Below are positions 1-8,021 of a DNA stretch of 33,379 nt, piece after piece. Location: NCBI RefSeq assembly GCF_014836555.1, contig NZ_JACSQQ010000017.1:7433-40811 (forward strand), in the 5' to 3' direction. The DNA is from Oerskovia rustica (GTDB lineage: Bacteria; Actinomycetota; Actinomycetes; Actinomycetales; Cellulomonadaceae). The position numbers and the translations under genes are program-made. The notes under the pieces are model-generated. The model ran no database searches. It was not told the DNA's origin and saw only the letters and a list, made by a program, of their open reading frames with translations. Each line of letters starts with the position of its first letter. Position 1 is the stretch's first letter.

Positions 1-417
1 GACCCCGTGCTCTTCCGCGCGACGCGACGCCTCGTGGTCGGCCTCGACGACGACGCCTCGCGGGCCCGCGGCGTCCGGTGGTGGGAGGAGATGACCGACG
101 CGGGCGGCGAGGGCATGGTCGTCAAGCCGCTCGCCAACCTGGTGCGCGGCCCCAAGGGGCTCGTCCAGCCGGGGCTCAAGGTCCGCGGCCGTGAGTACCT
201 GCGGATCATCTACGGCCCCGAGTACACCCAGGCGCACCACCTGGAGCGGCTCCGGGTCCGGTCGCTGGGGCGCAAGCAGTCGCTCGCGCTGCGCGAGTAC
301 GCGCTGGGGCTCGAGGCGGTCGAGCGCGTGGTCGGGGGCGAGCCGCTGTGGCGGGTCCACGAGGCCGTCTTCGCGGTGCTGGCCCTCGAGTCGGAGCCGG
401 TCGACCCACGGCTCTAG
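1..417 (+). CDS. pnkp: Polynucleotide kinase-phosphatase (Pnkp), C-terminal end of the ligase domain, partial
   Basis: This is the 3' end of a gene whose frame is open to the window edge, so at least 138 codons are present and the start lies outside. Motifs of the adenylyltransferase (ligase-like) domain of bacterial Pnkp are visible: GGEGMVVKP (ligase motif IV region), then QPGLKVRGREYLRIIYGPEY (motif V lysine region and following helix), and the family's usual C-terminal tail with LWRVHE and ALESEPVDPRL. In the known family, Pnkp carries kinase, phosphatase and ligase modules and works with the methyltransferase Hen1 to heal and seal broken tRNA. Hen1 would be expected upstream, outside this window. 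A 12-bp inverted repeat 14 bases after the stop probably ends transcription. The family call rests on motif recognition; the upstream domains cannot be seen. Confidence 0.88.
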   Translation, partial: DPVLFRATRRLVVGLDDDASRARGVRWWEEMTDAGGEGMVVKPLANLVRGPKGLVQPGLKVRGREYLRIIYGPEYTQAHHLERLRVRSLGRKQSLALREYALGLEAVERVVGGEPLWRVHEAVFAVLALESEPVDPRL

Positions 418-430
418 CGAGGTGGCGGAC

Positions 431-456
431 CGGGCGTGACCGCTCGGTCACGCCCG
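431..456. terminator. Perfect 12-bp inverted repeat, probable bidirectional terminator
   Basis: CGGGCGTGACCG (431-442) is followed by a 2-nt loop and its exact complement (445-456). It lies between the end of the Pnkp gene and the end of the convergent small gene at 502-774. There is no U-tract, as is common in high-GC actinobacteria. Confidence 0.7.
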
Positions 457-501
457 TTGCGACAGGTGGGCAGGGACGGCGGCGGCCCCTGCCGCCGCGG
501 G

Positions 502-774
502 TCAGCCCAGCGTCGAGAACGAGCTCAGCGCGAGCGCCGAGAACAGCGCGATGGCCACGAGGACAGAGCCGGCGACGAGCCAGCCGTTCGCCCGCTCGGA
601 CGGGTCGGACGACGCGCCGGGGCGACGTTCCTGCGGGCGGGGCGCTCCGCCGTCGGGCCGTGTGGCGGGGGAGGAGCCCGCGGGGCGAGCCGACGAGCGC
701 GCGCGGCGGGTCGTCGTGTCGTGGCCGCGGAGTGCGACGCGGATCGGCGTCGAGGTCGTGACCTGCGTGGTCAT
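502..774 (-). CDS. Small single-pass membrane protein, function unknown
   Basis: A 90-residue frame. The ATG at 774 is preceded by a strong Shine-Dalgarno (GGGGAGGAAGCC then ATG), which is the main argument that this is a gene. Residues 1-62 are polar and low-complexity, rich in Arg, Pro, Ser and Thr. Residues about 63-86 form one hydrophobic segment (WLVAGSVLVAIALFSALALS) that leaves only a few residues at the C-terminus, so it looks like a tail-anchored or single-pass protein with a cytoplasmic N-terminus. I do not recognise a family. The 191 bases upstream (775-965) hold no further gene that I can support, only GC-rich short palindromes such as ACGGGCGCCCGT near 908. Confidence 0.6.
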   Translation of the reverse strand: MTTQVTTSTPIRVALRGHDTTTRRARSSARPAGSSPATRPDGGAPRPQERRPGASSDPSERANGWLVAGSVLVAIALFSALALSSFSTLG

Positions 775-965
775 GGCTTCCTCCCCAGGAAAAGTTGGCC
801 GCCCTCGCTGTCGCGGGGCGTACCACCAGTCTCTTCGGGGCGGGGGTGCGGGCACATCGGCCCTCCGAACCATCCTCGGTGGGGGCCTCGTCCTCCCGGA
901 GGATGACGGGCGCCCGTCGGATGGGGGACATCCCTTCCGGGACGCCCCTGAGCCGGGGGCCGGGG

Positions 966-1154
966 TCAGCGCGGGGCGTTGCGCTGATGGTCGATGCGCT
1001 GCAGGTAGCGAATCTCGCGGAAGCCTACCGCCACGGCGACGAGCAGCGGGAACCAGGCCCACGTGCGCCCTCTGAGCAGCGAGAACAGGCTCACGAGCCC
1101 CACGACGACGCACCCGAGCACGGTCAGCAGGCTCGCCCAGCGGATGGTCTTCAT
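966..1154 (-). CDS. Small two-helix membrane protein downstream of TetR regulator
   Basis: A 62-residue protein. Its ATG at 1154 overlaps the stop of the upstream TetR gene by 4 nt (ATGA), which indicates translational coupling and one operon. Two hydrophobic segments are visible: about residues 6-28 (WASLLTVLGCVVVGLVSLFS) and 33-45 (AWFPLLVAVAVGF). A short basic tail follows. I do not recognise a family and infer no function beyond membrane location. A role linked to the TetR gene or to the exporter divergent from it is possible but unproven. Confidence 0.62.
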   Translation of the reverse strand: MKTIRWASLLTVLGCVVVGLVSLFSLLRGRTWAWFPLLVAVAVGFREIRYLQRIDHQRNAPR

Positions 1155-1828
1155 GCGGTCCTCGGCTTCTCGGTGGGGCTCGCGGGGGAAGGGGCGGGGG
1201 GCTGCGAGGAGGGCGCGAGCACGACGCCCTCGATGCTGCGGACCGCCATGCGCAGCGCGTCGCTGCGCGAGGTGCAGTCCTCGGTCACGACCGACCACGC
1301 GTTGAACAGGGTCCACCACAGCGTGCGCTGGTCCCACGAGATCGTGAGGCTCCGGTCGAACACGCCGTCCTGCTGCCCGCGCTCGAACAGGTCGCGCACG
1401 GGGCCCTCGGCGGTGTCGCTCTCCTGCCAGAACGCCTCGTCGTCGGCGAGCAACGGGTCGGCGAACAGCAGCATGTACCAGGGGCCGAGGTCGAAGTACT
1501 CGACCACGAGGCGACGCAGGGCGGTCACGGGACTGCCGTCGTCGAGCCGCGCCGCGAGGATCGCGGCGCGCGTGCGGTCGAGAGCCTCGGCGCCGACGGC
1601 GCGCATGAGGTCGGCGCGCTCGGGGAAGTAGCGGTGCAGCGTGCTGCGGCCGACCTGGGCGGCCTGGGCGACCTCGCCGAGGGACGCCGCCTGGTTCGAG
1701 CTGAACACCGAGACCGCGGCGTCGAGGATCGCGCGCCGTGTCCGGGCGCGCACGCCCGTGGCGGGGGCGTCGGACGGAGCGCCGGCGCTCGCCTCGCCCG
1801 GTGCGGCGGCGGTGTCGCTTGCTGTCAC
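1151..1828 (-). CDS. TetR/AcrR family transcriptional regulator
   Basis: A 225-residue regulator. Residues about 28-75 form the TetR DNA-binding domain: RRAILDAAVSVFSSN, then the helix-turn-helix VAQAAQVGRSTLHRYFPERA. The rest is a helical ligand and dimer domain ending in a Pro/Ala/Ser-rich tail. The GTG start at 1828 has no Shine-Dalgarno, but a TACGCT hexamer ends 6 nt before it (1835-1840), so the mRNA is probably leaderless. The gene is divergent from the ABC exporter at 1884 with 55 nt between them, the classic arrangement of a repressor and its target efflux system. A 21-bp palindrome over the exporter start is the likely operator. The ligand cannot be told from sequence. Confidence 0.9.
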   Translation of the reverse strand: MTASDTAAAPGEASAGAPSDAPATGVRARTRRAILDAAVSVFSSNQAASLGEVAQAAQVGRSTLHRYFPERADLMRAVGAEALDRTRAAILAARLDDGSPVTALRRLVVEYFDLGPWYMLLFADPLLADDEAFWQESDTAEGPVRDLFERGQQDGVFDRSLTISWDQRTLWWTLFNAWSVVTEDCTSRSDALRMAVRSIEGVVLAPSSQPPAPSPASPTEKPRTA

Positions 1829-1834
1829 GTGCTC

Positions 1835-1902
1835 AGCGTAGCCGCCATCTCGTGGGACGCCCCTTGTCTAAAATGGGACAGCCATGTTCCACTGGAACAT
1901 GG
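1835..1902. promoter_or_regulatory. Divergent promoter region with 21-bp palindromic operator over the exporter start codon
   Basis: CCATGTTCCA (1882-1891), a central C, and TGGAACATGG (1893-1902) form a perfect 10+1+10 palindrome that covers both candidate ATG codons (1884 and 1899) of the exporter. A -10-like TAAAAT lies at 1869-1874 and sits inside a weaker dyad, TGTC...GACA (1866-1880). On the minus strand, TACGCT (1840 to 1835) is the -10 of the TetR gene. A repressor on the palindrome would block initiation just downstream of the -10 element. That TetR binds here is an inference. Confidence 0.7.
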
Positions 1903-3899
1903 CCGACACCGATCCCGCGCCGACGACCGAGCCGACCCCGGCGACACCGACCGCCCAGGCGACCGAAGGCGCGGAGAACCCGCCCACGGAGCCCAAGGGG
2001 CCGCTGCTCCCACGCCTCAAGATCCTCTGGACGTTCGTCACCCCCCACCGCAGGACGCTCGCCGTCGGGCTCGCGCTGGGCCTCGGGACGACGGCCGCGA
2101 GCCTCGCGACCCCCATGGTCACCAAGGCCGTGCTCGACACCCTGGGTACCGGCGCCTCGCTCGTCCCGGCCGTGAGCCTGCTGATCGGCCTGCTCGTCGT
2201 GGGCCTCGTGCTGGGGATGTGGCAGTGGATCCTGCTGGGCGCGCTCGCCGAGCGCGTCGTGCTCGACGCGCGCACCTCGATGGTCCGCCGCTTCTTCCGG
2301 GCCAAGGTCGGGGCGCTCGGGTCGCGCCCCACGGGCGAGCTCGTCACGCGCGTCACCTCGGACACGGTCCTGCTGCGCGAGGCCGCGTCGTCGAGCATCG
2401 TGAGCCTCGTCAACGGCGTCGTGAGCCTGGTCGGCACCGTCGTCCTCATGGCCGTGCTCGACATGGTGCTGCTCGGGACCACGCTCGCCGCGATCGTCGT
2501 CATCGGCATCCTCGTCGGTCTCCTGATGCCGCGGATCGCCAAGGCCCAGGAGCAGGCGCAGGAGTCCCTCGGCCGGCTGGGCGGCGTCCTCGAGGGCGGT
2601 CTGCGGGCCCTGCGGACCATCAAGGCGAGTCGCGCCGAGGAGCGCCAGATCGACCGCGTCGTCGCCGACGCCCAGGACTCCGCGCGCCACAACCTCAAGG
2701 CCGTGCGCACCGGGGCCGTCGCGTGGACCATCGCAGGCGGAGGCATCCAGCTCGCGATCATCGTGATCCTCGCGCTCGGCGCGTGGCGCGTCGACCAGGG
2801 CCTCCTCGCGGTCTCGAGCCTCGTCGCGTTCCTGCTCTACGCGTTCCAGATCGTCGACCCCGTCACGACCCTCACGCAGAACGTCACCGAGCTCCAGGCC
2901 GGCATCGCGGCCGCTGGCCGCATCCGCGAGGTCGAGGCCATCGAGACGGAGGAGCCCGGGCGCACCTCGGGCGCGCCCGGGCCAGGTGCTGCGGGGAGCC
3001 GCGTGCCGTCGTCGGGCACGGGGACCTCGCTGCCCGACGGCGCCGCGCACCACCCGCCGCACCTCGCCGACGCGTCGGGCGAGCCGCCCGTGCTCGCGTT
3101 CCAGGACGTCGCCGCGCGCTACCTCCCCGGCGGCGAGCCCGTCGTCCGTGACCTGACGTTCGAGGTGCCGCGACGGGGGCAGGTCGCGATCGTCGGCCCG
3201 TCGGGCGCCGGGAAGACCACGACCTTCTCGCTGCTCCTGCGCTTCCTCCAGCCCGAGTCCGGGACCCTGCTGCTCGACGGCCGCCCGTACTCGGACTACA
3301 CGTTCGACGAGGTGCGCGCACGCATCGCGTACGTCGAGCAGGAGACGCCCGTCGTGCCCGGGACGATCCGCGAGAACCTCCAGCTCTCCGACCCCGACGC
3401 GTCCGAGGACGCCATGTGGGACGCGCTCGCCAAGGTGCGCCTCGACGCCAAGGTGCGTTCGCTGGCCGACGGGCTCGACACGTCGCTCGTCGGGACCACG
3501 GTCTCGGGCGGTGAACGCCAGCGCGTCGCCCTCGCCCGCGCGGTGCTGCACGCGCCAGAGGTCCTGCTGCTCGACGAGGCCACGGCTCAGGTCGACGGCC
3601 TCACCGAGGCCGCGGTCCACGCCGTGATCGAGGACCTGTCGCGCGACCGCGCCGTCGTGACGATCGCGCACCGGCTCTCGACCGTGATCGACGCCGACCA
3701 GATCCTCGTCATGGAGGACGGGCGCGTGCGGGCGCGCGGCACGCACGCCGAGCTGCTCGCGGCGGACGAGCTGTACCGCGACCTCGTGGCCGCGCTGCGG
3801 ATCTCGACCGAGGCGCGGACGGACGAGGAGGCGTCCGTCGGTCAGGCGGCCCGCGACCAGGCCGAGGCGGAGACGCCCGCGGGCGTCGAGGTGCGCTGA
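1884..3899 (+). CDS. ABC exporter, fused transmembrane and ATPase domains (MDR-like half transporter)
   Basis: A 671-residue half transporter, likely working as a dimer at the membrane. Residues 1-45 are a Pro/Thr-rich tail. Residues about 60-340 hold the six-helix ABC transmembrane domain. The ATPase domain follows: Walker A GPSGAGKTTT near residue 437, Q-loop YVEQETPVVPGTIRENL, signature VSGGERQRVALARA near 540, Walker B VLLLDEAT near 561 and switch histidine TIAHRLST. The D-loop reads AQVDG instead of SALD. A linker of about 45 residues rich in Gly, Pro, Ser and His separates the two domains and looks like an insertion. The start is ATG 1884 or in-frame ATG 1899; both lie in the operator and neither has a Shine-Dalgarno. 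The substrate is unknown; the divergent TetR suggests a drug or metabolite. Confidence 0.93.
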   Translation: MFHWNMADTDPAPTTEPTPATPTAQATEGAENPPTEPKGPLLPRLKILWTFVTPHRRTLAVGLALGLGTTAASLATPMVTKAVLDTLGTGASLVPAVSLLIGLLVVGLVLGMWQWILLGALAERVVLDARTSMVRRFFRAKVGALGSRPTGELVTRVTSDTVLLREAASSSIVSLVNGVVSLVGTVVLMAVLDMVLLGTTLAAIVVIGILVGLLMPRIAKAQEQAQESLGRLGGVLEGGLRALRTIKASRAEERQIDRVVADAQDSARHNLKAVRTGAVAWTIAGGGIQLAIIVILALGAWRVDQGLLAVSSLVAFLLYAFQIVDPVTTLTQNVTELQAGIAAAGRIREVEAIETEEPGRTSGAPGPGAAGSRVPSSGTGTSLPDGAAHHPPHLADASGEPPVLAFQDVAARYLPGGEPVVRDLTFEVPRRGQVAIVGPSGAGKTTTFSLLLRFLQPESGTLLLDGRPYSDYTFDEVRARIAYVEQETPVVPGTIRENLQLSDPDASEDAMWDALAKVRLDAKVRSLADGLDTSLVGTTVSGGERQRVALARAVLHAPEVLLLDEATAQVDGLTEAAVHAVIEDLSRDRAVVTIAHRLSTVIDADQILVMEDGRVRARGTHAELLAADELYRDLVAALRISTEARTDEEASVGQAARDQAEAETPAGVEVR

Positions 3900-3920
3900 G
3901 GCCCGCCAGCGGCGCGCCGT

Positions 3921-4808
3921 TCAGCCGAGCTGCGCGAGCCCCTCGACGGCGATCTTCTCGAACGTCGCCTGGTCGGCCGCGAACTGCGAGCCGGCGATGG
4001 GCCAGTGCAGGACGATCTCCGTGATCCCCTGCTCGCGGTAGGCGTTCGCGGCATCGACGAACGCGTCGACCGAGTCGAGCGGCCGGTCCGGCGTGAAGCC
4101 TGTCAGGAGGATGCGCTCGATGCTGCCGGGGTCGCGCCCGGCCTCCGTGCACGTCGCCTCGAGCCGGGACACCTGGGCGCCGACCGCGGCGCGCGACGCG
4201 GCAGGTGTCCCGTCCTCGCCGACGGCGCCGTCGCCCGTCGTGACCCACGCCTGCCCGTAGCGGGCGGCCAGCCGCAGCCCGCGGGGCCCGGTCGCGGCGA
4301 TCGCGAACGGGATGCGCGGTTCCTGGACCGGGCCGGGGATCGTCCGGGCCTCGTGCGCACGGTAGTGCCCCTCGTCGTGCGTGACGACGGGCTCGGTCAG
4401 CAGGCGGTCGAGCAGCGCGGTGAAGTCCCGCAGCCGGTCCGCCCGCTCGCGCGCCGACCATCCCTCGCCTCCCAGGACCGTCGCGTCGAAGCCCGTGGTG
4501 CCGGCGCCGAGCCCGAGCGTGATCCGGCCACCCGACAGGTCGTCGAGGGTCATGAGGTCCTTGGCGAGCGTCACGGGCTCGCGGAAGTTCGGCGAGGTCA
4601 CGAGGGTCCCGAGCCGCATCCGCTCGGTGAGCCCGGCCGCCGCCGCGAGCGTGGGGACCGCACCGAACCACGGGCCGTCACGGAAGTTCCGCCACGACAG
4701 GTGGTCGTACGTGTAGGCCGCGTGGAAGCCCAGGTCCTCTGCGCGGCGCCAGACGTCGCGCCCCTCGGACCAGCGGTAGATCGGCAGGATCACGGTGCTC
4801 AGTCGCAT
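3921..4808 (-). CDS. LLM class F420-dependent oxidoreductase
   Basis: A 295-residue luciferase-like TIM-barrel enzyme. Recognisable family blocks are AEDLGFHAAYTYDHL near the N-terminus, RMRLGTLVTSPNFREPVTLAKD, the signature DLSGGRITLGLGAGTTGFD, and PFAIAATGPRGLRLAARYGQ. Members use F420 or FMN for hydride transfer to varied substrates; the substrate cannot be read from sequence. A TAGGGT hexamer ends 6 nt before the ATG (minus strand, near 4820), so leaderless transcription is likely. The gene converges with the ABC exporter, only 21 nt apart with no clear terminator. It is divergent from the unrecognised gene at 4912, beyond which lies a second LLM enzyme of a different subfamily. Confidence 0.92.
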   Translation of the reverse strand: MRLSTVILPIYRWSEGRDVWRRAEDLGFHAAYTYDHLSWRNFRDGPWFGAVPTLAAAAGLTERMRLGTLVTSPNFREPVTLAKDLMTLDDLSGGRITLGLGAGTTGFDATVLGGEGWSARERADRLRDFTALLDRLLTEPVVTHDEGHYRAHEARTIPGPVQEPRIPFAIAATGPRGLRLAARYGQAWVTTGDGAVGEDGTPAASRAAVGAQVSRLEATCTEAGRDPGSIERILLTGFTPDRPLDSVDAFVDAANAYREQGITEIVLHWPIAGSQFAADQATFEKIAVEGLAQLG

Positions 4809-4911
4809 GGTCCGACCCTACGTGCCCGTGGGCCGCGCGTCCCGGCTCGAACCGGACCGCGGACCTGTGATGTGCTGTCCGGAGTCCGCTCACGCACCAC
4901 CGGAGGTCCCC

Positions 4912-5487
4912 ATGGCTGTCGTCGTCAACGTGTCCCACCGCTTCCCGCGCACCGGCTCGCGCGCCGAGCAGCTCGCGGTGGTCCGGGGCGACTGGCCCGT
5001 GCCCGAGGTCGACAACCCCGAGGCGTTCGCGGACTCCGACGACGCGCAGGAGCTCCTCGACGCGGCGGACGTGCTGATCGCCGCGGCGGGCAACGAGGTC
5101 GTCGACGTCCAGCGCATCACGGGGCTCCAGGTCGACGAGGGCGGGCACGTGCGTTTCGAGACGGTCGACGAGCCGGTCCTCGTGGGGATGATCGGGCAGC
5201 GCCTGCGGCCGGGGGCGGCCTGGGAGCCGGGGGAGAGCTGGCCCGTGAAGCTCGCCGACGCCGCGGGGGCCGTGAGCGGGTACCTCGAGCTCGTCGGGGA
5301 GGCGGCCCGGGGGGAGGGCGAGCCAGCGCGCGCCGACTCACCGGAAGCCGCGGACGCGGCGGCGGGCGACCTGTCCGACGACCTCGAGCTCGGCGGGTTC
5401 CGCCTGGTCCTGGGCGTCGACGGGAACCTCGTGGTCACGGCCCCGGCGGGCCGTTCGGTGACCGTGCTCGCCACGCACGAGGGGTGA
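4912..5487 (+). CDS. Hypothetical protein between two LLM oxidoreductases
   Basis: A 191-residue protein that I do not recognise. ATG 4912 is chosen because GGAGG lies 5 nt upstream (4902-4906); a longer in-frame extension back to 4795 would overlap the divergent gene and its promoter. The protein is acidic. It contains segments that look like beta strands (GGHVRFETVDEPVLVGMIGQRL, residues about 77-98; FRLVLGVDGNLVVTAPAGRSVTVLATHEG at the end) and an Ala/Glu-rich spacer at residues about 132-155. There is no signal peptide and no membrane segment. The next gene starts 58 nt downstream on the same strand and could be co-transcribed. No function can be assigned. Confidence 0.78.
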   Translation: MAVVVNVSHRFPRTGSRAEQLAVVRGDWPVPEVDNPEAFADSDDAQELLDAADVLIAAAGNEVVDVQRITGLQVDEGGHVRFETVDEPVLVGMIGQRLRPGAAWEPGESWPVKLADAAGAVSGYLELVGEAARGEGEPARADSPEAADAAAGDLSDDLELGGFRLVLGVDGNLVVTAPAGRSVTVLATHEG

Positions 5488-5545
5488 GCCGAGGCGTGCG
5501 GGAGCGCGACCACGGCACCCTGCGCGGCATGGCAGGGTGGAGGCC

Positions 5546-6475
5546 ATGACGATCGACCTCCGCATCTTCACCGAGCCCCAGCAGGGCGCCACCTACGACG
5601 ACATCCTCGCGGTCGCACGAGCGACGGAAGAGCTCGACTTCGACGCGTTCTTCCGCTCCGACCACTACCTCGTCATGGGAGACGGTGACGGGCTGCCCGG
5701 CCCGACCGACGCCTGGACCACGCTCGCGGGCCTCGCACGTGAGACGAGCCGCATCCGCCTGGGCACGCTCGTGTCGTCGGCGACGTTCCGGCACCCGGGC
5801 GTCCTCGCGATCCAGGTCGCGCAGGTGGACCAGATGTCGGGCGGTCGCGTCGAGCTGGGCCTGGGCGCGGGCTGGTTCCCGCAGGAGCACTCGGCGTACG
5901 GCATCCCGTTCCCGGCCAAGCGGTTCGGGATCCTCGAGGAGCAGCTCGCGGTGATCACCGGCCTGTGGGAGACGCCCGTGGGGGAGCGGTTCGACTTCGC
6001 GGGCGAGCACTACACGCTCAAGGACTCCCCGGCGCTGCCCAAGCCCGCGCAGTCCCGCGTGCCGGTCGTCGTGGGCGGGCACGGACCGCGTCGCACGCCG
6101 GCGCTCGCGGCGCGCTACGCGACCGAGTTCAACGTGGCGTTCCCCGACCCGGGCGTGCTGGGCGACCGCATCGAGAACGTGCGCGTGGTGTGCCAGGACG
6201 CGGGCCGCGACCCCGACGACCTGATCTACTCGGCGGCGTTCGTGGTGTGCGTGGGCAAGGACGAGGCCGAGTTCCGGCGTCGCGCCGAGGCGATCGGCCG
6301 CGACCCCGAGGAGCTGCGCACGAACGGCATCGCGGGTACGCCCGCCGAGGCCGCGGACAAGCTCGCCGCCGCGAGCGAGCAGGGCGCGACGCGCTTCTAC
6401 CTGCAGGTCCTGGACCTCGCGGACCTCGACCACCTCGAGCTGGTCGCGCGCGAGGTCAAGCCGCAGCTGAGCTGA
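5546..6475 (+). CDS. LLM class F420-dependent oxidoreductase (Rv1855c-like family)
   Basis: A 309-residue enzyme of the F420-dependent group resembling mycobacterial Rv1855c. Features are LRIFTEPQQGATYDDILAVA at the N-terminus, FDAFFRSDHYLVM, IRLGTLVSSATFRHPGVLAI, the signature QMSGGRVELGLGAGWFPQEH and VPVVVGGHGPRRTPALAARY. ATG 5546 matches the usual family N-terminus; GGAGG lies only 2 nt before it, and a CAGGGT hexamer ends 7 nt before it, so either ordinary or leaderless initiation is possible. A GTG nine bases upstream (5537) is an alternative. The gene ends just before a strong terminator (6489-6537). The substrate is unknown. Confidence 0.92.
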   Translation: MTIDLRIFTEPQQGATYDDILAVARATEELDFDAFFRSDHYLVMGDGDGLPGPTDAWTTLAGLARETSRIRLGTLVSSATFRHPGVLAIQVAQVDQMSGGRVELGLGAGWFPQEHSAYGIPFPAKRFGILEEQLAVITGLWETPVGERFDFAGEHYTLKDSPALPKPAQSRVPVVVGGHGPRRTPALAARYATEFNVAFPDPGVLGDRIENVRVVCQDAGRDPDDLIYSAAFVVCVGKDEAEFRRRAEAIGRDPEELRTNGIAGTPAEAADKLAAASEQGATRFYLQVLDLADLDHLELVAREVKPQLS

Positions 6476-6488
6476 GCGCACCCTCCTG

Positions 6489-6537
6489 CCCGACGGCGGA
6501 GCGCACCTTCTTCCCGAGGGTGCGCTCCGCCGTCGGG
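6489..6537. terminator. 19-bp perfect hairpin after the LLM gene
   Basis: Arms 6489-6507 (CCCGACGGCGGAGCGCACC) and 6519-6537 are exact complements with an 11-nt loop. It lies 13 nt after the stop at 6475, so it is a strong candidate terminator. It starts with the word TGCCCGACGGCG, which recurs elsewhere in the window. Confidence 0.8.
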
Positions 6538-6614
6538 AGTCCTGGGAGGTAGGTGGTGAGGCGGGCGCGAGGGGGGCGCCGGGCCGGGGCCGTGGGACGT
6601 GGCTGTCCACGACG

Positions 6615-6654
6615 TACCGGTCGGTAACGGAGGCTGCGTGCGCGGCAGTACCCT
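6615..6654 (+). promoter_or_regulatory. Candidate promoter and short palindrome upstream of the uracil permease
   Basis: A TACCCT hexamer (6649-6654) could be a -10 element, giving a leader of about 37 nt. Upstream lies TACCG-GT-CGGTA (6615-6626), a 5+2+5 dyad that could be an operator. No convincing -35 is seen. Weak evidence. Confidence 0.35.
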
Positions 6655-6697
6655 TCCCTTCGGCACTTCACCAAAACTTCACGAACGGAGCCCCCCC

Positions 6698-8011
6698 ATG
6701 GCAGCACTCGGCTGGAAGATCCACGGAGACGGGAAGCGCGTCGAGCCCGGCGCCGTGGTCAGCACCGACGAGCGCCTGAGCTGGCCCCGCACGATCGGGA
6801 TCGGCATGCAGCACGTCGTCGCGATGTTCGGCGCGACGTTCCTCGTCCCGCTCCTGACGGGCTTCTCGCCCGCCACGACGCTTTTCTTCTCGGCGATCGG
6901 GACCATCGGGTTCCTGCTCATCACGCGCAACCGGCTCCCCAGCTACCTCGGGTCGAGCTTCGCCTTCATCGCTCCCATCACCGCGGCGACCGCCTCCGGG
7001 GGGCAGTCGGTCGCCGTCGGCGGGATCCTGGTGACGGGTGTCGTGCTCGCGCTCATCGGCGTCGTGGTGCACTTCGCGGGACCGCGCTGGATCGACCTCA
7101 CGATGCCGCCCATCGTGACCGGCACGATCGTCGCGCTCATCGGCCTCAACCTGGCGCCCGCGGCGTGGAACAACTTCCAGCAGTTCCCCGTCACGGCCGT
7201 CGTCACGCTGGCCTCGATCATCCTCATCACGGTCCTCTTCAAGGGGATCATCGGACGCCTCGCGATCCTGCTCGGCGTGATCGTCGGGTACATCACGGCG
7301 ACGATCCGCAGCGAGGTCGACTTCGCGCCCGTCGCCAAGGCGGCCTGGCTCGGCCTGCCCGAGTTCGTGACCCCCACGTTCGACGTCGCCGTGCTCGGCC
7401 TGTTCGTCCCGGTCGTGCTCGTGCTCGTCGCGGAGAACGTCGGCCACGTGAAGTCCGTCGCGGCCATGACGGGCAAGAACCTCGACGACCTCACCGGTCG
7501 CGCGCTCTTCGCCGACGGCCTCGCGACGACGTTCGCGGGCATCGGCGGCGGCTCGGGCACCACGACGTACGCCGAGAACATCGGTGTCATGGCAGCAACG
7601 CGCGTCTACTCGACCGCGGCCTACTGGGTCGCGGGCGCCACGGCCCTGGTGCTGAGCATGTCGCCCAAGTTCGGAGCGCTCATCGCGACCATCCCCGCGG
7701 GTGTCCTGGGCGGGGCGACGACCATGCTCTACGGCATGATCGGCATCCTCGGTGCGCGCATCTGGGTGCAGAACAAGGTCGACTTCTCCGACCCGGTCAA
7801 CCTGACCACGGCGGCCGTCCCGCTCGTCGTCGGCATCGCGAACTTCACGTGGGTCATCGGCGACGTGACGTTCGAGGGCATCGCGCTGGGTACGGCGTCG
7901 GCCCTCGTGATCTACCACCTCATGCGCAACATCGCCCGGTGGCGCGGGACGTCCCAGGAGCCCGCGAGCCCGGCGTCGGTGCCGGGCGGCACGGAGATGG
8001 CGGACCGCTGA
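6698..8011 (+). CDS. Uracil/xanthine permease (NCS2 family)
   Basis: A 437-residue NCS2 carrier that would take up uracil or a related base by proton symport across the cytoplasmic membrane. Family features include MQHVVAMFGATFLVPLLTGF in the first helix region, SYLGSSFAFIAPI, PPIVTGTIVALIGLNLAP, LVLVAENVGHVKSVAAMTG (conserved AENxGH region) and GGSGTTTYAENIGVMAATRVYS (the TYAEN block typical of uracil permeases). About 12-14 hydrophobic helices are visible. ATG 6698 has GGAG 7 nt upstream and fits the family's N-terminus; a longer frame back to 6599 is unlikely. The gene stands alone between two strong hairpins, so it is probably monocistronic. The uracil preference is inferred from the TYAEN block. 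Confidence 0.94.
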   Translation: MAALGWKIHGDGKRVEPGAVVSTDERLSWPRTIGIGMQHVVAMFGATFLVPLLTGFSPATTLFFSAIGTIGFLLITRNRLPSYLGSSFAFIAPITAATASGGQSVAVGGILVTGVVLALIGVVVHFAGPRWIDLTMPPIVTGTIVALIGLNLAPAAWNNFQQFPVTAVVTLASIILITVLFKGIIGRLAILLGVIVGYITATIRSEVDFAPVAKAAWLGLPEFVTPTFDVAVLGLFVPVVLVLVAENVGHVKSVAAMTGKNLDDLTGRALFADGLATTFAGIGGGSGTTTYAENIGVMAATRVYSTAAYWVAGATALVLSMSPKFGALIATIPAGVLGGATTMLYGMIGILGARIWVQNKVDFSDPVNLTTAAVPLVVGIANFTWVIGDVTFEGIALGTASALVIYHLMRNIARWRGTSQEPASPASVPGGTEMADR

Positions 8012-8021
8012 CCCTGCTGTC

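Noticed and set aside
1833-3746. Long antisense open frame opposite the ABC exporter
   Set aside because: Its translation is Asp/Arg/His-rich low complexity with no domain, while the plus strand encodes a complete ABC exporter.
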